A stretch of 64,000 nt of DNA, taken from the NCBI RefSeq assembly GCF_026341825.1, contig NZ_JAPENY010000003.1, positions 124,001-188,000 on the forward strand, written 5' to 3'. This stretch comes from Streptomyces sp. NBC_00620 (GTDB lineage: Bacteria; Actinomycetota; Actinomycetes; Streptomycetales; Streptomycetaceae). The translations under genes were made by a program, and so were the position numbers. Shown here piece by piece: positions 1-7,898 of the stretch (positions are counted from its first letter, which is position 1; each line of letters starts with the position of its first letter). The notes under the pieces were generated by a model that ran no database searches, was not told the origin of the DNA, and saw only the letters and a program-made list of their open reading frames with translations.

Positions 1-17
1 TCCGCTGACCACGGCAG

Positions 18-51
18 GACGCGGCGGGACCCGACACGGGCCCGCCGCGTC
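18..51. terminator. Strong hairpin, probable terminator of an upstream gene
   Basis: GACGCGGCGGG (18-28) pairs perfectly with CCCGCCGCGTC (41-51), and an inner CCCG/CGGG stem lies between them. There is no T-run, which is usual for Streptomyces terminators. It separates whatever lies left of the window from the stress island. Confidence 0.6.
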
Positions 52-62
52 CGCCGGGCATA

Positions 63-76
63 GGGCCGAACGGCCC
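63..76. promoter_or_regulatory. DosR/OsdR-like palindrome upstream of the first universal stress gene
   Basis: GGGCCGAACGGCCC is a perfect 6+6 inverted repeat with a 2-nt spacer. Its centre is about 91 bp upstream of the ATG at 161. The same element recurs at 7802-7815 at the same distance from its gene, and as a degenerate copy at 14002-14015. It fits the GGGnCnnnnGnCCC layout of DevR/DosR-family boxes. The regulator is inferred, since no DevR-type gene is present in the window. Confidence 0.6.
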
Positions 77-160
77 CGGCCGGGTACCTCCGGCCCCTGC
101 ACCACGCTTCCATTCGACACGACGCTGGAATCGGAAACCCCGATTCAGGAGGTGGAGACC

Positions 161-1066
161 ATGGCACGCACCGTCATCGTGGGCCTCGACGGCTCGCCCG
201 AGAGCCGGGCGGCCGCGGAATGGGCGGCACGTGAGGCCAAGCTGCGCGGACTGCCGCTGAAGCTGGTCCACGTCTGGGAGCCCGTTCCGGAGCCCATGGC
301 GCAGGCGCCGCTCCTCGGTGCCGAGACGCAGCAGCACTGGAGCGAGCGGATTCCGCGCGAGTCCGCCGAGGGTCTCCGGCTGCGGCACCCCGGTGTGGAG
401 ATCACCGCCGAGCAGTTCTCCGGCCGGCCCGCCGACGTGCTGACCAGCCAGGCGAAGGACGCCGCACTGCTCGTCCTGGGCTCCCGCGGGATGAGCGGGA
501 TCGGCGGGTTCCTGGTGGGTTCGGTCGGCCAGGGCGTCCTGGCGCACGCGGAGCGGCCCGTGGTCCTGGTCCGCGCCGGGGAACAGGCCGCGGACGAGCA
601 CCTGGCGGACCCGGCGGGCATCGCGTCCGCCGCCGGCCCGTACCGGCCGGTGGTCCTGGGGCTGGCCACCGACGACCCGGATCCCTCGCTCGTCGAGTTC
701 GCCTTCGATGCGGCGGACCGCCGCGCCACCTCCCTGCGGGTCGTCCACGGCTGGAACCCGCCGCCCTACTACGCGTACGGCCTCGCCGCAGACATCGAAC
801 TCCACGACCAGCTGTCCCGGCAGGAGGCCACCACCCTGAGCGACGTCCTGCGCCCGTGGCGGCAGAAGTTCCCCTCGGTCGAGGTCGTCGAGGAGCCCCG
901 GTACGGAACGGCCGCGAACCACCTGGTCGACGCCTCTCGCGAAGCCTCCCTGGTCGTGGTGGGCCGTCGGATCCGGCGCAATCCCCTGGGCTCCCACATC
1001 GGCCCGGTCACGCACGCCGTCCTGCACCACTCCACCGCCCCCGTCGCCGTCGTCGCGCACGGCTGA
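161..1066 (+). CDS. Universal stress protein, two USP domains
   Basis: This 301-residue protein has tandem UspA folds, roughly residues 1-145 and 155-301. The first domain carries the ATP-binding pattern G-x2-G-x9-GS (GSRG, then GS nine residues later), so it probably binds ATP. The second domain lacks that pattern but keeps the family ending HAVLHHSTAPVAVV. USP proteins are cytoplasmic stress and energy sensors. ATG 161 is chosen over the in-frame GTG at 152 because AGGAGG at 147-152 lies 8 nt before it. It is followed 22 bp later by an alcohol dehydrogenase and then another USP, probably as one operon driven from the palindrome at 63-76. Confidence 0.9.
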   Translation: MARTVIVGLDGSPESRAAAEWAAREAKLRGLPLKLVHVWEPVPEPMAQAPLLGAETQQHWSERIPRESAEGLRLRHPGVEITAEQFSGRPADVLTSQAKDAALLVLGSRGMSGIGGFLVGSVGQGVLAHAERPVVLVRAGEQAADEHLADPAGIASAAGPYRPVVLGLATDDPDPSLVEFAFDAADRRATSLRVVHGWNPPPYYAYGLAADIELHDQLSRQEATTLSDVLRPWRQKFPSVEVVEEPRYGTAANHLVDASREASLVVVGRRIRRNPLGSHIGPVTHAVLHHSTAPVAVVAHG

Positions 1067-1088
1067 CGTGCCCTGAGGAGAGAACATC

Positions 1089-2126
1089 ATGAAGGCAGCG
1101 GTCGTACGGGCGTTCGGTGAGCCCCTGGTCATCGAGGAACGCCCCGACCCCGAACCCGGCCCCGGCCAGGTCCGTGTCCGCGTCGAGGCATGCGGGCTGT
1201 GCCACACCGACATCCACGCCGCCCGCGGCGACTGGCCCGTCAAACCCACTCCGCCGTTCGTCCCCGGCCACGAGGGCGTCGGCCTCGTCGAGAAGCTCGG
1301 CGACGGCGTCACCCACCTCGCCCTCGGCCAGCGGGTCGCCGTGCCCTGGCTGGGCAAGGCCTGCGGTCGGTGCGAGCACTGCCTGTCCGGCTGGGAGACG
1401 CTGTGCGAGCAGCAGATCAACACCGGGTACGGCTGCGACGGCGGGTACGCCGAGAAGATGCTGGCCTGGGCCGACTTCGCCCAGCCGGTGCCCCAGGGCA
1501 TCAGCGCACTTGAGGCCGCCCCGCTGACCTGCGCCGGCGTCACCACGTACAAGGCCCTCAAGGTCGCGGACGTCCGGCCCACCCAGCTCGTCGCCATCTC
1601 CGGTGTCGGCGGACTCGGCCACCTGGCGGTGCAGTACGCGAAGATCGCCGGGGCGCAGGTGGCGGCGATCGACGTCACGGACGAGAAGCTCGAACTCGCC
1701 GCGGAACTCGGCGCCGACCTCGTCATCGACGCCCGCAAACACGATGTGGGCGAGGTGCTCCAGCGGTACGGCGGCGCGCACGCGGCCATCGCGCTCGCGG
1801 TGAACGAGGCCGCGTTCGCCGCGGCCAACTCCGGGCTGCGGCGCGGCGGCAAACTGGTGATGGTGGCCCTACCGGCGCACGGCACCGTCCAGGTCCCGAT
1901 CTTCGACACCGTTCTCAGAGGCACCTCGGTGATCGGCTCGATCGTGGGTACCCGGCAGGACCTGGCCGAGGTCTTCCAGCTCCACGCGGCCGGCCGTACC
2001 AAGGTCATCTACGAGTCGCGGCCCCTCGCGACGGTCAACGAGTCCATCGACGACGTGCTGCGCGGCGAGATCAAGGCCAGGATCGTCTTCGATCTCGGTG
2101 CAGGAAGGTTCGGTGCAGGAGGGTGA
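1089..2126 (+). CDS. Zinc-dependent alcohol dehydrogenase (AdhP-like)
   Basis: This is a 345-residue medium-chain dehydrogenase that oxidises alcohols or reduces aldehydes with NAD(H). Catalytic-zinc motifs are visible at CGLCHTD (about residue 36) and GHEGVG (about 59). The structural-zinc loop CGRCEHC...LC is near 91-105, and the nucleotide fold GVGGLGHLAVQ is near 175. The length is normal. GAGGAG precedes the ATG. The end sits just before the next USP start, so the genes are probably translationally coupled. Within the island it could regenerate NAD+ when oxygen is limiting; that role is inferred. Confidence 0.9.
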   Translation: MKAAVVRAFGEPLVIEERPDPEPGPGQVRVRVEACGLCHTDIHAARGDWPVKPTPPFVPGHEGVGLVEKLGDGVTHLALGQRVAVPWLGKACGRCEHCLSGWETLCEQQINTGYGCDGGYAEKMLAWADFAQPVPQGISALEAAPLTCAGVTTYKALKVADVRPTQLVAISGVGGLGHLAVQYAKIAGAQVAAIDVTDEKLELAAELGADLVIDARKHDVGEVLQRYGGAHAAIALAVNEAAFAAANSGLRRGGKLVMVALPAHGTVQVPIFDTVLRGTSVIGSIVGTRQDLAEVFQLHAAGRTKVIYESRPLATVNESIDDVLRGEIKARIVFDLGAGRFGAGG

Positions 2127-2131
2127 GGACG

Positions 2132-3010
2132 ATGGAGCTTCCGCTGGTCGTGGGCGTCGACGGTTCCGAGCCCGGCATGCGTGCCGTCGACTGGGCGGCG
2201 GACGAGGCCGCCCTGCGCGGGGTGCCGCTGCGGCTGGTGTACGCCTCGCTGTGGGAGCGGTACGAAGGTGCCGCGCTCGCCCCCGACCTCGGCAGGTCCT
2301 CGGAACAGGTGATGGCCGACAAGATCGTCGAGGCTGCCGCCAAGCGTGCACACCGCCGCCAGACGGACGTGAAGATCTCCACCGAGGTACTCCCCGAGGA
2401 GCCGGTGCCCGCCCTGCTGCGCGAGGGCCGCAACGCTTGCGCACTGGTCATGGGCTCGCACGGCCGCAGCGGAATCGCCGAGCTGCTGCTCGGCTCGGTC
2501 AGCCTCGCGGTCGCCGCCCGCGCCCACTGCCCGGTGATCGTGCTGCGCGGCAACCACGACAACCAGGCCAGGCCGGGGATCGATCAGCGCATCGTACTGG
2601 GCGTCGGCGAGGAGCCGGCGGACTCGGAGGTCGTGCGCTTCGCCTTCGAGGAGGCGGCGGACCACTACGCCACTCTGCACGCCGTACGAGCCTGGAGATG
2701 TCCCGCGCACGAGACCATCGAGCATCCGCTACTGGCCGGAGACCCCGCCCACCACCACGAGCAGCGGGCCACGGAGATCCTGGAAGCCGCGCTGCGTGAC
2801 GCCGCTCGGGATCACCCCTCGGTGCAGGTGCGCCGGCGGACCGTCGAGGGTCCCGCCCGCAAGGTGCTGCTGGAGGCCTCGGCCACCGCCGACCTGCTCG
2901 TCGTCGGCGCCCGGCGGCACGGGCACTCCGGACTCCAGCTCGGCCGGGTCGCGCACGCGGTCCTGCACCACTCCGCCTGCCCGGTCGCCGTCGTCCCGCA
3001 GCGGGCGTGA
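2132..3010 (+). CDS. Universal stress protein, two USP domains
   Basis: This 292-residue protein has two UspA folds. The first contains the nucleotide-binding pattern GSHG, then GS nine residues later (about residues 109-121). The second ends GRVAHAVLHHSACPVAVV. ATG 2132 is preferred to GTG 2123 because AGGAGGG (2117-2123) is correctly spaced for it. It is third in the USP-adh-USP operon and converges with ppk2 15 bp downstream. Confidence 0.88.
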   Translation: MELPLVVGVDGSEPGMRAVDWAADEAALRGVPLRLVYASLWERYEGAALAPDLGRSSEQVMADKIVEAAAKRAHRRQTDVKISTEVLPEEPVPALLREGRNACALVMGSHGRSGIAELLLGSVSLAVAARAHCPVIVLRGNHDNQARPGIDQRIVLGVGEEPADSEVVRFAFEEAADHYATLHAVRAWRCPAHETIEHPLLAGDPAHHHEQRATEILEAALRDAARDHPSVQVRRRTVEGPARKVLLEASATADLLVVGARRHGHSGLQLGRVAHAVLHHSACPVAVVPQRA

Positions 3011-3024
3011 GCACCGTGACCGGC

Positions 3025-3828
3025 TCAGAGGCTCGCCGCGTGGTCGGGGACGTATGTCTGCAGGTCACGCGGCGGGCGCTGGTAACCGGTCGACGGCGGC
3101 CGGGGCGGCAGCTCCAGCACCGGCGGTGGCACCTCGTGATACGGAAGGGAGCCGAGCAGGTGAGCGATCATGTTCAGCCGGGCCCGGCGCTTGTCGTCAC
3201 TCTCGACGACGAACCACGGCGCCTCCGAGATGTCGGTGTGCACCAGCATCTCGTCCTTCGCCCGGGAGTACGCCTCCCAGCGGGTGATCGACTCCAGGTC
3301 CATCGGCGAGAGCTTCCAGCGCCGCGTCGGATCCTTCAACCGGCGCCGGAACCGTTCCTGCTGTACCGCGTCGCTCACCGAGAACCAGTACTTGCGCAGC
3401 AGGATGCCTTCCTCCACGAGCATCCGCTCGAAGATCGGGCACTGGCGCAGGAACAGCTGATGCTCCTCCTTCGTGCAGAAGCCCATGACGTGCTCGACAC
3501 CGGCCCGGTTGTACCAGGAGCGGTCGAAGAGCGCGATCTCCCCGGCCGCCGGCAGATGCTCGACGTACCGCTGGAAGTACCACTGGGTGCGCTCACGCTC
3601 GGTCGGCTTGGGCAGCGCCACGGTCCGCGCGACACGCGGGTTCAGGTGCTCCGAGACCCGCTTGATCGTGCCGCCCTTACCCGCCGCGTCCCGTCCCTCG
3701 AACACCACGACCAGCCGCTTGCCCTCGGTCCGCACCCACTCCTGGACCTTCACCAGTTCGGTCTGCAGACGCAGCAGCTCCCGCTCGTACGCCGCACGCG
3801 GCAGCGTTGCCGACTTCTTCTCGGCCAT
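3025..3828 (-). CDS. ppk2: Polyphosphate kinase 2 (single-domain PPK2)
   Basis: This 267-residue protein uses inorganic polyphosphate to phosphorylate nucleotides, or runs in reverse. Walker A is at about residues 40-52 (FEGRDAAGKGGTIKR) and the DRSWYNR Walker-B/lid region is near 101-107. The length matches single-domain PPK2 enzymes. ATG 3828 has a GGAGGAGG site just upstream, and longer frames extend into the phosphoketolase gene and were rejected. It is divergent from xfp across a 75-bp gap filled with tandem repeats, so both may share control. ATP/polyP buffering fits the island's energy-survival theme. Confidence 0.93.
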   Translation of the reverse strand: MAEKKSATLPRAAYERELLRLQTELVKVQEWVRTEGKRLVVVFEGRDAAGKGGTIKRVSEHLNPRVARTVALPKPTERERTQWYFQRYVEHLPAAGEIALFDRSWYNRAGVEHVMGFCTKEEHQLFLRQCPIFERMLVEEGILLRKYWFSVSDAVQQERFRRRLKDPTRRWKLSPMDLESITRWEAYSRAKDEMLVHTDISEAPWFVVESDDKRRARLNMIAHLLGSLPYHEVPPPVLELPPRPPSTGYQRPPRDLQTYVPDHAASL

Positions 3829-3842
3829 GCCACCTCCTCCGC

Positions 3843-3895
3843 TCGATGACGTAACTCGAATGACGTACCTCAATGACGTGCCTCGATGACTTACG
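3843..3895. repeat. Four tandem 13-14 bp repeats between ppk2 and xfp, putative operator array
   Basis: Four consecutive copies of approximately TCGATGACGTACC start at 3843, 3856, 3870 and 3883. The ATGAC cores begin at 3846, 3860, 3873 and 3886. The array fills most of the gap between the divergent starts at 3828 and 3904, and the last copy runs into the xfp ribosome binding site. It could be a cooperative regulator site or a leader element; the binding factor is unknown. Confidence 0.6.
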
Positions 3896-3903
3896 GAGTC
3901 ACC

Positions 3904-6285
3904 ATGACCAAGGTCGAACACCAGGACAGCACCGTACTGACCGACGAGGAACTGCGCACCCTGGACGCCCACTGGCGAGCCGCCAACTACCTTGCGGTGG
4001 GCCAGATCTACCTGCTGGCCAACCCGCTGCTGACCGAGCCCCTGGCGCCCGAGCACATCAAGCCGCGGCTGCTCGGCCACTGGGGCACCTCGCCCGGCCT
4101 CAACCTCGTGTACACCCACCTCAACCGGGTGATCAAGGCCCGGGGTCTGGACGCGCTGTGCGTGTGGGGGCCGGGCCACGGCGGCCCCGCGGTGCTCGCG
4201 AACTCCTGGCTGGAGGGCAGCTACAGCGACACCTACCCGGACGTCTCACGTGACCTGGCGGGCATGGACCGGCTCTTCCGGCAGTTCTCGTTCCCGGGCG
4301 GAGTGCCCAGCCATGTCGCGCCCGAGACGCCGGGCTCGATCCACGAGGGCGGCGAGCTCGGCTACTCGCTCGCACACGCGTACGGCGCCGCCTTCGACAA
4401 CCCGGACCTGCTCGTCGCCTGTGTGATCGGCGACGGCGAGGCGGAGACCGGGCCGCTGGCCGCCTCCTGGCACTCGAACAAGTTCCTCGACCCGGTCCAC
4501 GACGGCGCGGTCCTGCCGATCCTGCACCTCAACGGCTACAAGATCGCCAACCCGACGGTGCTGTCCCGGCTCCCGGAGTCCGAACTCGACGAACTGCTGC
4601 GCGGATACGGGCACGAGCCGATCCACGTCACCAGCGATGACCCGCACCAGGTCCACCGCGCCATGGCCGACGCCTTCGACCAGGCCCTGGACCGCATCGC
4701 GGTGATGCAGCGCACGGCCCGCGAGGACGGTGTGAGCGAGCGCGTGCACTGGCCGATGATCGTGCTGCGCACGCCGAAGGGCTGGACGGGCCCCGCCGAG
4801 GTCGACGGCGTCCCGGTCGCGGGCACCTGGCGCGCCCACCAGGTCCCCCTGTCCGGCGTACGCGAAAACCCGGACCACCTGCGCCAGTTGGAGACCTGGC
4901 TGCGCTCGTACCGTCCCGAGGAACTCTTCGACGCCGACGGCCGGCCCAGCGCCGACGTCCTCGCCTGTCTGCCCGAAGGCGCCAAGCGTCTGGGCTCCAG
5001 CCCGTACGCCAACGGCGGCCTCCTCGTACACGATCTGCCGATCCCGTCCCTGGACCGCTTCGCCGTGCCCGTCGACAAGCCGGGCGCGACCCTGCACGAG
5101 CCCACCCGGATCCTCGGCGACCTTCTCGAACAGGTCATGAAGGACACGTCGGAACGCCGCGACTTCCGCCTCGTGGGCCCCGACGAGACGGCCTCCAACC
5201 GGCTGGAAGCCGTCTTCAACGCCAGCGGCAAGGCCTGGCAGGCCCAGACCCTCCAGGTGGACGAGCACCTGGACCGGCACGGCCGGGTCATGGAGATCCT
5301 CTCCGAACACCTCTGCCAGGGCTGGCTGGAGGGCTATCTCCTCACCGGCAGGCACGGACTGTTCTCCTGCTACGAGGCGTTCGTGCACATCGTCGACTCG
5401 ATGGTCAACCAGCACATCAAGTGGCTGAAGACCTCGAGGGAGTTGCCGTGGCGGGCCCCCATCGCCTCCCTCAACTACCTGCTCACCTCGCACGTCTGGC
5501 GCCAGGACCACAACGGCTTCTCGCACCAGGACCCCGGCTTCGTCGACCACGTCCTCAACAAGAGCCCCGAGGTCGTACGGGTCTACCTGCCGCCGGACGC
5601 CAACACCCTGCTGTCCGTGGCGGACCACGCCCTGCGCAGCCGCGACTATGTCAACGTGATCGTCGCGGGCAAGCAGCCCTGCTTCGACTGGCTGTCCATG
5701 GACCAGGCCCGCGCCCACTGCGCACGCGGCGCCGGGATCTGGGAGTGGGCGGGCAGCGAGAACGGCGTCGAGCCCGATGTGGTGCTCGCCTGCGCGGGAG
5801 ACGTGCCGACACTGGAGATCCTCGCCGCCTCGGCCCTACTCAGGCGCCATCTGCCGGAGCTGGCCGTGCGGGTCGTCAACGTCGTCGACATGACCCGGCT
5901 GCTGCCCCGTGAGGAACACCCGCACGGAATGAGCGACTTCGAGTACGACGGCCTCTTCACCACCGACAAGCCGGTGATCTTCGCCTACCACGGCTATCCC
6001 TGGCTGATCCACCGCCTCGCCTACCGCCGTACCGGCCACGCCAATCTCCATGTCCGCGGCTACAAGGAGATGGGCACCACGACCACACCGTTCGACATGG
6101 TCGTCCGCAACGACCTCGACCGCTACCGCCTCGTCATGGACGTCATCGACCGCGTACCCGGCCTCGCTGTCCGCGCCGCCGCCGTACGCCAGCAGATGGC
6201 CGACGCCCGCACCCGGCACCACGCCTGGATCCGCGAACACGGCACCGACCTGCCCGAAGTCGCCGACTGGACCTGGAACGCCTGA
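3904..6285 (+). CDS. xfp: Phosphoketolase (xylulose-5-P/fructose-6-P)
   Basis: This 793-residue TPP enzyme cleaves xylulose-5-P or fructose-6-P with phosphate to give acetyl-P plus a glyceraldehyde or erythrose phosphate. The TPP-Mg motif GDGEAETG is near residue 176, and the conserved HNGFSHQDPG block is near 535. The length is typical of full XFP. ATG 3904 is chosen over ATG 3886 because GGAG at 3895-3898 precedes it and the upstream ATG lies inside the tandem repeats. Acetyl-P can yield ATP without respiration, which fits the fermentative/hypoxic setting. gap follows 47 bp later, probably in the same transcript. Confidence 0.93.
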   Translation: MTKVEHQDSTVLTDEELRTLDAHWRAANYLAVGQIYLLANPLLTEPLAPEHIKPRLLGHWGTSPGLNLVYTHLNRVIKARGLDALCVWGPGHGGPAVLANSWLEGSYSDTYPDVSRDLAGMDRLFRQFSFPGGVPSHVAPETPGSIHEGGELGYSLAHAYGAAFDNPDLLVACVIGDGEAETGPLAASWHSNKFLDPVHDGAVLPILHLNGYKIANPTVLSRLPESELDELLRGYGHEPIHVTSDDPHQVHRAMADAFDQALDRIAVMQRTAREDGVSERVHWPMIVLRTPKGWTGPAEVDGVPVAGTWRAHQVPLSGVRENPDHLRQLETWLRSYRPEELFDADGRPSADVLACLPEGAKRLGSSPYANGGLLVHDLPIPSLDRFAVPVDKPGATLHEPTRILGDLLEQVMKDTSERRDFRLVGPDETASNRLEAVFNASGKAWQAQTLQVDEHLDRHGRVMEILSEHLCQGWLEGYLLTGRHGLFSCYEAFVHIVDSMVNQHIKWLKTSRELPWRAPIASLNYLLTSHVWRQDHNGFSHQDPGFVDHVLNKSPEVVRVYLPPDANTLLSVADHALRSRDYVNVIVAGKQPCFDWLSMDQARAHCARGAGIWEWAGSENGVEPDVVLACAGDVPTLEILAASALLRRHLPELAVRVVNVVDMTRLLPREEHPHGMSDFEYDGLFTTDKPVIFAYHGYPWLIHRLAYRRTGHANLHVRGYKEMGTTTTPFDMVVRNDLDRYRLVMDVIDRVPGLAVRAAAVRQQMADARTRHHAWIREHGTDLPEVADWTWNA

Positions 6286-6332
6286 ACGCCCCGACCCTGC
6301 AAGTCCCCTGCGCTGCAAAGGAGTTCGCCGCC

Positions 6333-7346
6333 ATGACCGTACGCGTCGGCATCAACGGCTTCGGCCGGATAGGCCGCACCTATCTGCGCGCGGCACTCGA
6401 CCGCGCCGAAGCGGGCACCCAGGACGTCGAGGTCGTCGCCGTCAACGACATCGCGCCGCCCGCCACCCTGGCCCACCTGCTGGAGTACGACTCGACCTTC
6501 GGCCGTATCGGCCGGGAGGTCAGCCACGACGACAGCTCGATCACCGTCGACGGCCGGCGCATCGCCGTCACCGCCGAGCGCGACCCGGCGGCCCTGCACT
6601 GGGCGGACTACGGCGCCGGCATCGTGATCGAGTCCACCGGCCGCTTCCGCGACCGCGACGCCGCCGCCCTGCACCTGAAGGCCGGCGCGCACACGGTCCT
6701 GCTGTCCGCGCCCGGCAAGAACGCGGACGCCACCATCGTGATGGGCGTCAACGACACGACGTACGACCGCAGGCAGGACCGGATCGTGTCGGCCGCCTCC
6801 TGCACCACCAACTGTGTCGCCCCCATGGTCAAGGTGCTGAACGACGCCTTCGGCATCGAGCGCGGCATGATGACCACCATCCACGGCTACACCAACGACC
6901 AGTCCCTGCTGGACGGCCCGCACAAGGACCTGCGCCGGGCACGCTCGGCGGCGCTGAGCATCATCCCCACCAGCACCGGGGCCGCCCGCGCCGTCGGTCT
7001 GGTGCTGCCGGAGATGGCGGGTGCGCTGGACGGCATCGCGGTACGCGTCCCCGTCGAGGACGGCTCGCTCACCGACCTCGCGGTCGTGTTGCGGCGCGAG
7101 GCAACGGTGGAGGAAGTCAACGCGGTCTTCGACGAGGCCGCGGAGGGCCCGTTGAACGGCATCCTCCGCGTCTCGAAGGCGCCCATCGTCTCCCGCGACG
7201 TCATCGGCGACCCCGCGTCCTGCATCTTCGACCCGGCCCTCACCCAGGCGAACGGCACGCTGGTCAAGGTCTTCGGCTGGTACGACAACGAGTGGGGCTA
7301 CACCAACCGGCTCCTGGACCTCACGGCGCTGGTGGCCGACGACTGA
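6333..7346 (+). CDS. gap: Type I glyceraldehyde-3-phosphate dehydrogenase
   Basis: This 337-residue protein oxidises glyceraldehyde-3-P to 1,3-bisphosphoglycerate with NAD. It shows the N-terminal NAD fold GINGFGRIGR, the catalytic Cys in SCTTNC (about residue 156) and the C-terminal WYDNEWGYTNR. AAAGGAG precedes the ATG. It lies directly behind xfp, whose product is its substrate, so the pair forms a short phosphoketolase-glycolysis path. It is probably a stress-specific copy rather than the housekeeping gap, judged only from context. Confidence 0.93.
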   Translation: MTVRVGINGFGRIGRTYLRAALDRAEAGTQDVEVVAVNDIAPPATLAHLLEYDSTFGRIGREVSHDDSSITVDGRRIAVTAERDPAALHWADYGAGIVIESTGRFRDRDAAALHLKAGAHTVLLSAPGKNADATIVMGVNDTTYDRRQDRIVSAASCTTNCVAPMVKVLNDAFGIERGMMTTIHGYTNDQSLLDGPHKDLRRARSAALSIIPTSTGAARAVGLVLPEMAGALDGIAVRVPVEDGSLTDLAVVLRREATVEEVNAVFDEAAEGPLNGILRVSKAPIVSRDVIGDPASCIFDPALTQANGTLVKVFGWYDNEWGYTNRLLDLTALVADD

Positions 7347-7391
7347 CGAGCACCGACCGGAGCGGCACACGGCGCTTCGGCGTGGACCGGG

Positions 7392-7470
7392 CCCGCACCC
7401 CGGGTACCCGTGCTGCAGGGTGCACAGGGACTCGCGCAGGCGCTCCTGTGCCGGGTCGTACCCCTGGGTG
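7392..7470 (-). pseudogene. Inverted N-terminal fragment of a GH65-type glycoside phosphorylase/hydrolase
   Basis: Read on the minus strand, this stretch encodes YDPAQERLRESLCTLQHGY. It resembles the start of GH65 (kojibiose/trehalose phosphorylase-like) proteins, where YDPxxERLREALCTLGNGY is common. It abuts a C-terminal GH65 fragment on the opposite strand. It has no start, ribosome site or continuation, so it is a remnant. The similarity is from memory and the stretch is short. Confidence 0.45.
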
Positions 7471-7748
7471 CCATGGCGGGCACGCTCGATCTCGTACAGC
7501 GGGGCCTGACGGGCCTGGAGACCCGGGGCGGTGCGCTGCGGTTCGACCCCGTACCGCTGCCGGAGCTGGCCGAGTACGGGTTCTCGATCCGCTGTCCGGG
7601 CCACTGAGGTGTACAACTGCGCCTGCAGTCCCGGCAGTTGCACATCATCGTGCCTGACTCCGGTCGCGATCCGATCTCTGTCGCCTTCGCCGACCGCACG
7701 GTGTCGGTGACTCCCGGGGAGTCCTGCACGCTCGCCCTGCCGAGCTGA
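7460..7748 (+). pseudogene. C-terminal remnant of a GH65-type enzyme with an in-frame stop
   Basis: The plus strand encodes GAMAGTLDLVQRGLTGLETR and continues through EYGFSIRCPGH to TGA at 7605-7607. In the same frame it then continues GVQLRLQSRQLHI...SVTPGESCTLALP to a stop at 7746-7748. This matches the C-terminal beta-sandwich of GH65 enzymes, in which the position of the TGA is normally Trp after RGH. The catalytic barrel is absent. A minus-strand N-terminal fragment lies immediately left, so the gene was deleted and partly inverted. Confidence 0.65.
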
Positions 7749-7801
7749 CCGACCACCGACGCCGAGGGGCACACCGGCCCCCATCACGGGCATCGGGCTT
7801 A

Positions 7802-7815
7802 GGGCCGACCGGCCC
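7802..7815. promoter_or_regulatory. DosR/OsdR-like palindrome upstream of the GNAT/acyl-CoA synthetase gene
   Basis: GGGCCGACCGGCCC differs from the element at 63-76 only in the spacer, and both are preceded by TA. Its centre is about 90 bp upstream of the ATG at 7899, nearly the same distance as at the first site. It is probably an activator site for the 7899-11863 operon. Confidence 0.6.
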
Positions 7816-7898
7816 CCATGTAGCCCCGGACAGCCCATGGGATCACCCTCCGATCCGCTGGATGCTCGAAGTATCAAGAGGCATGGAGGAGACCCGCG

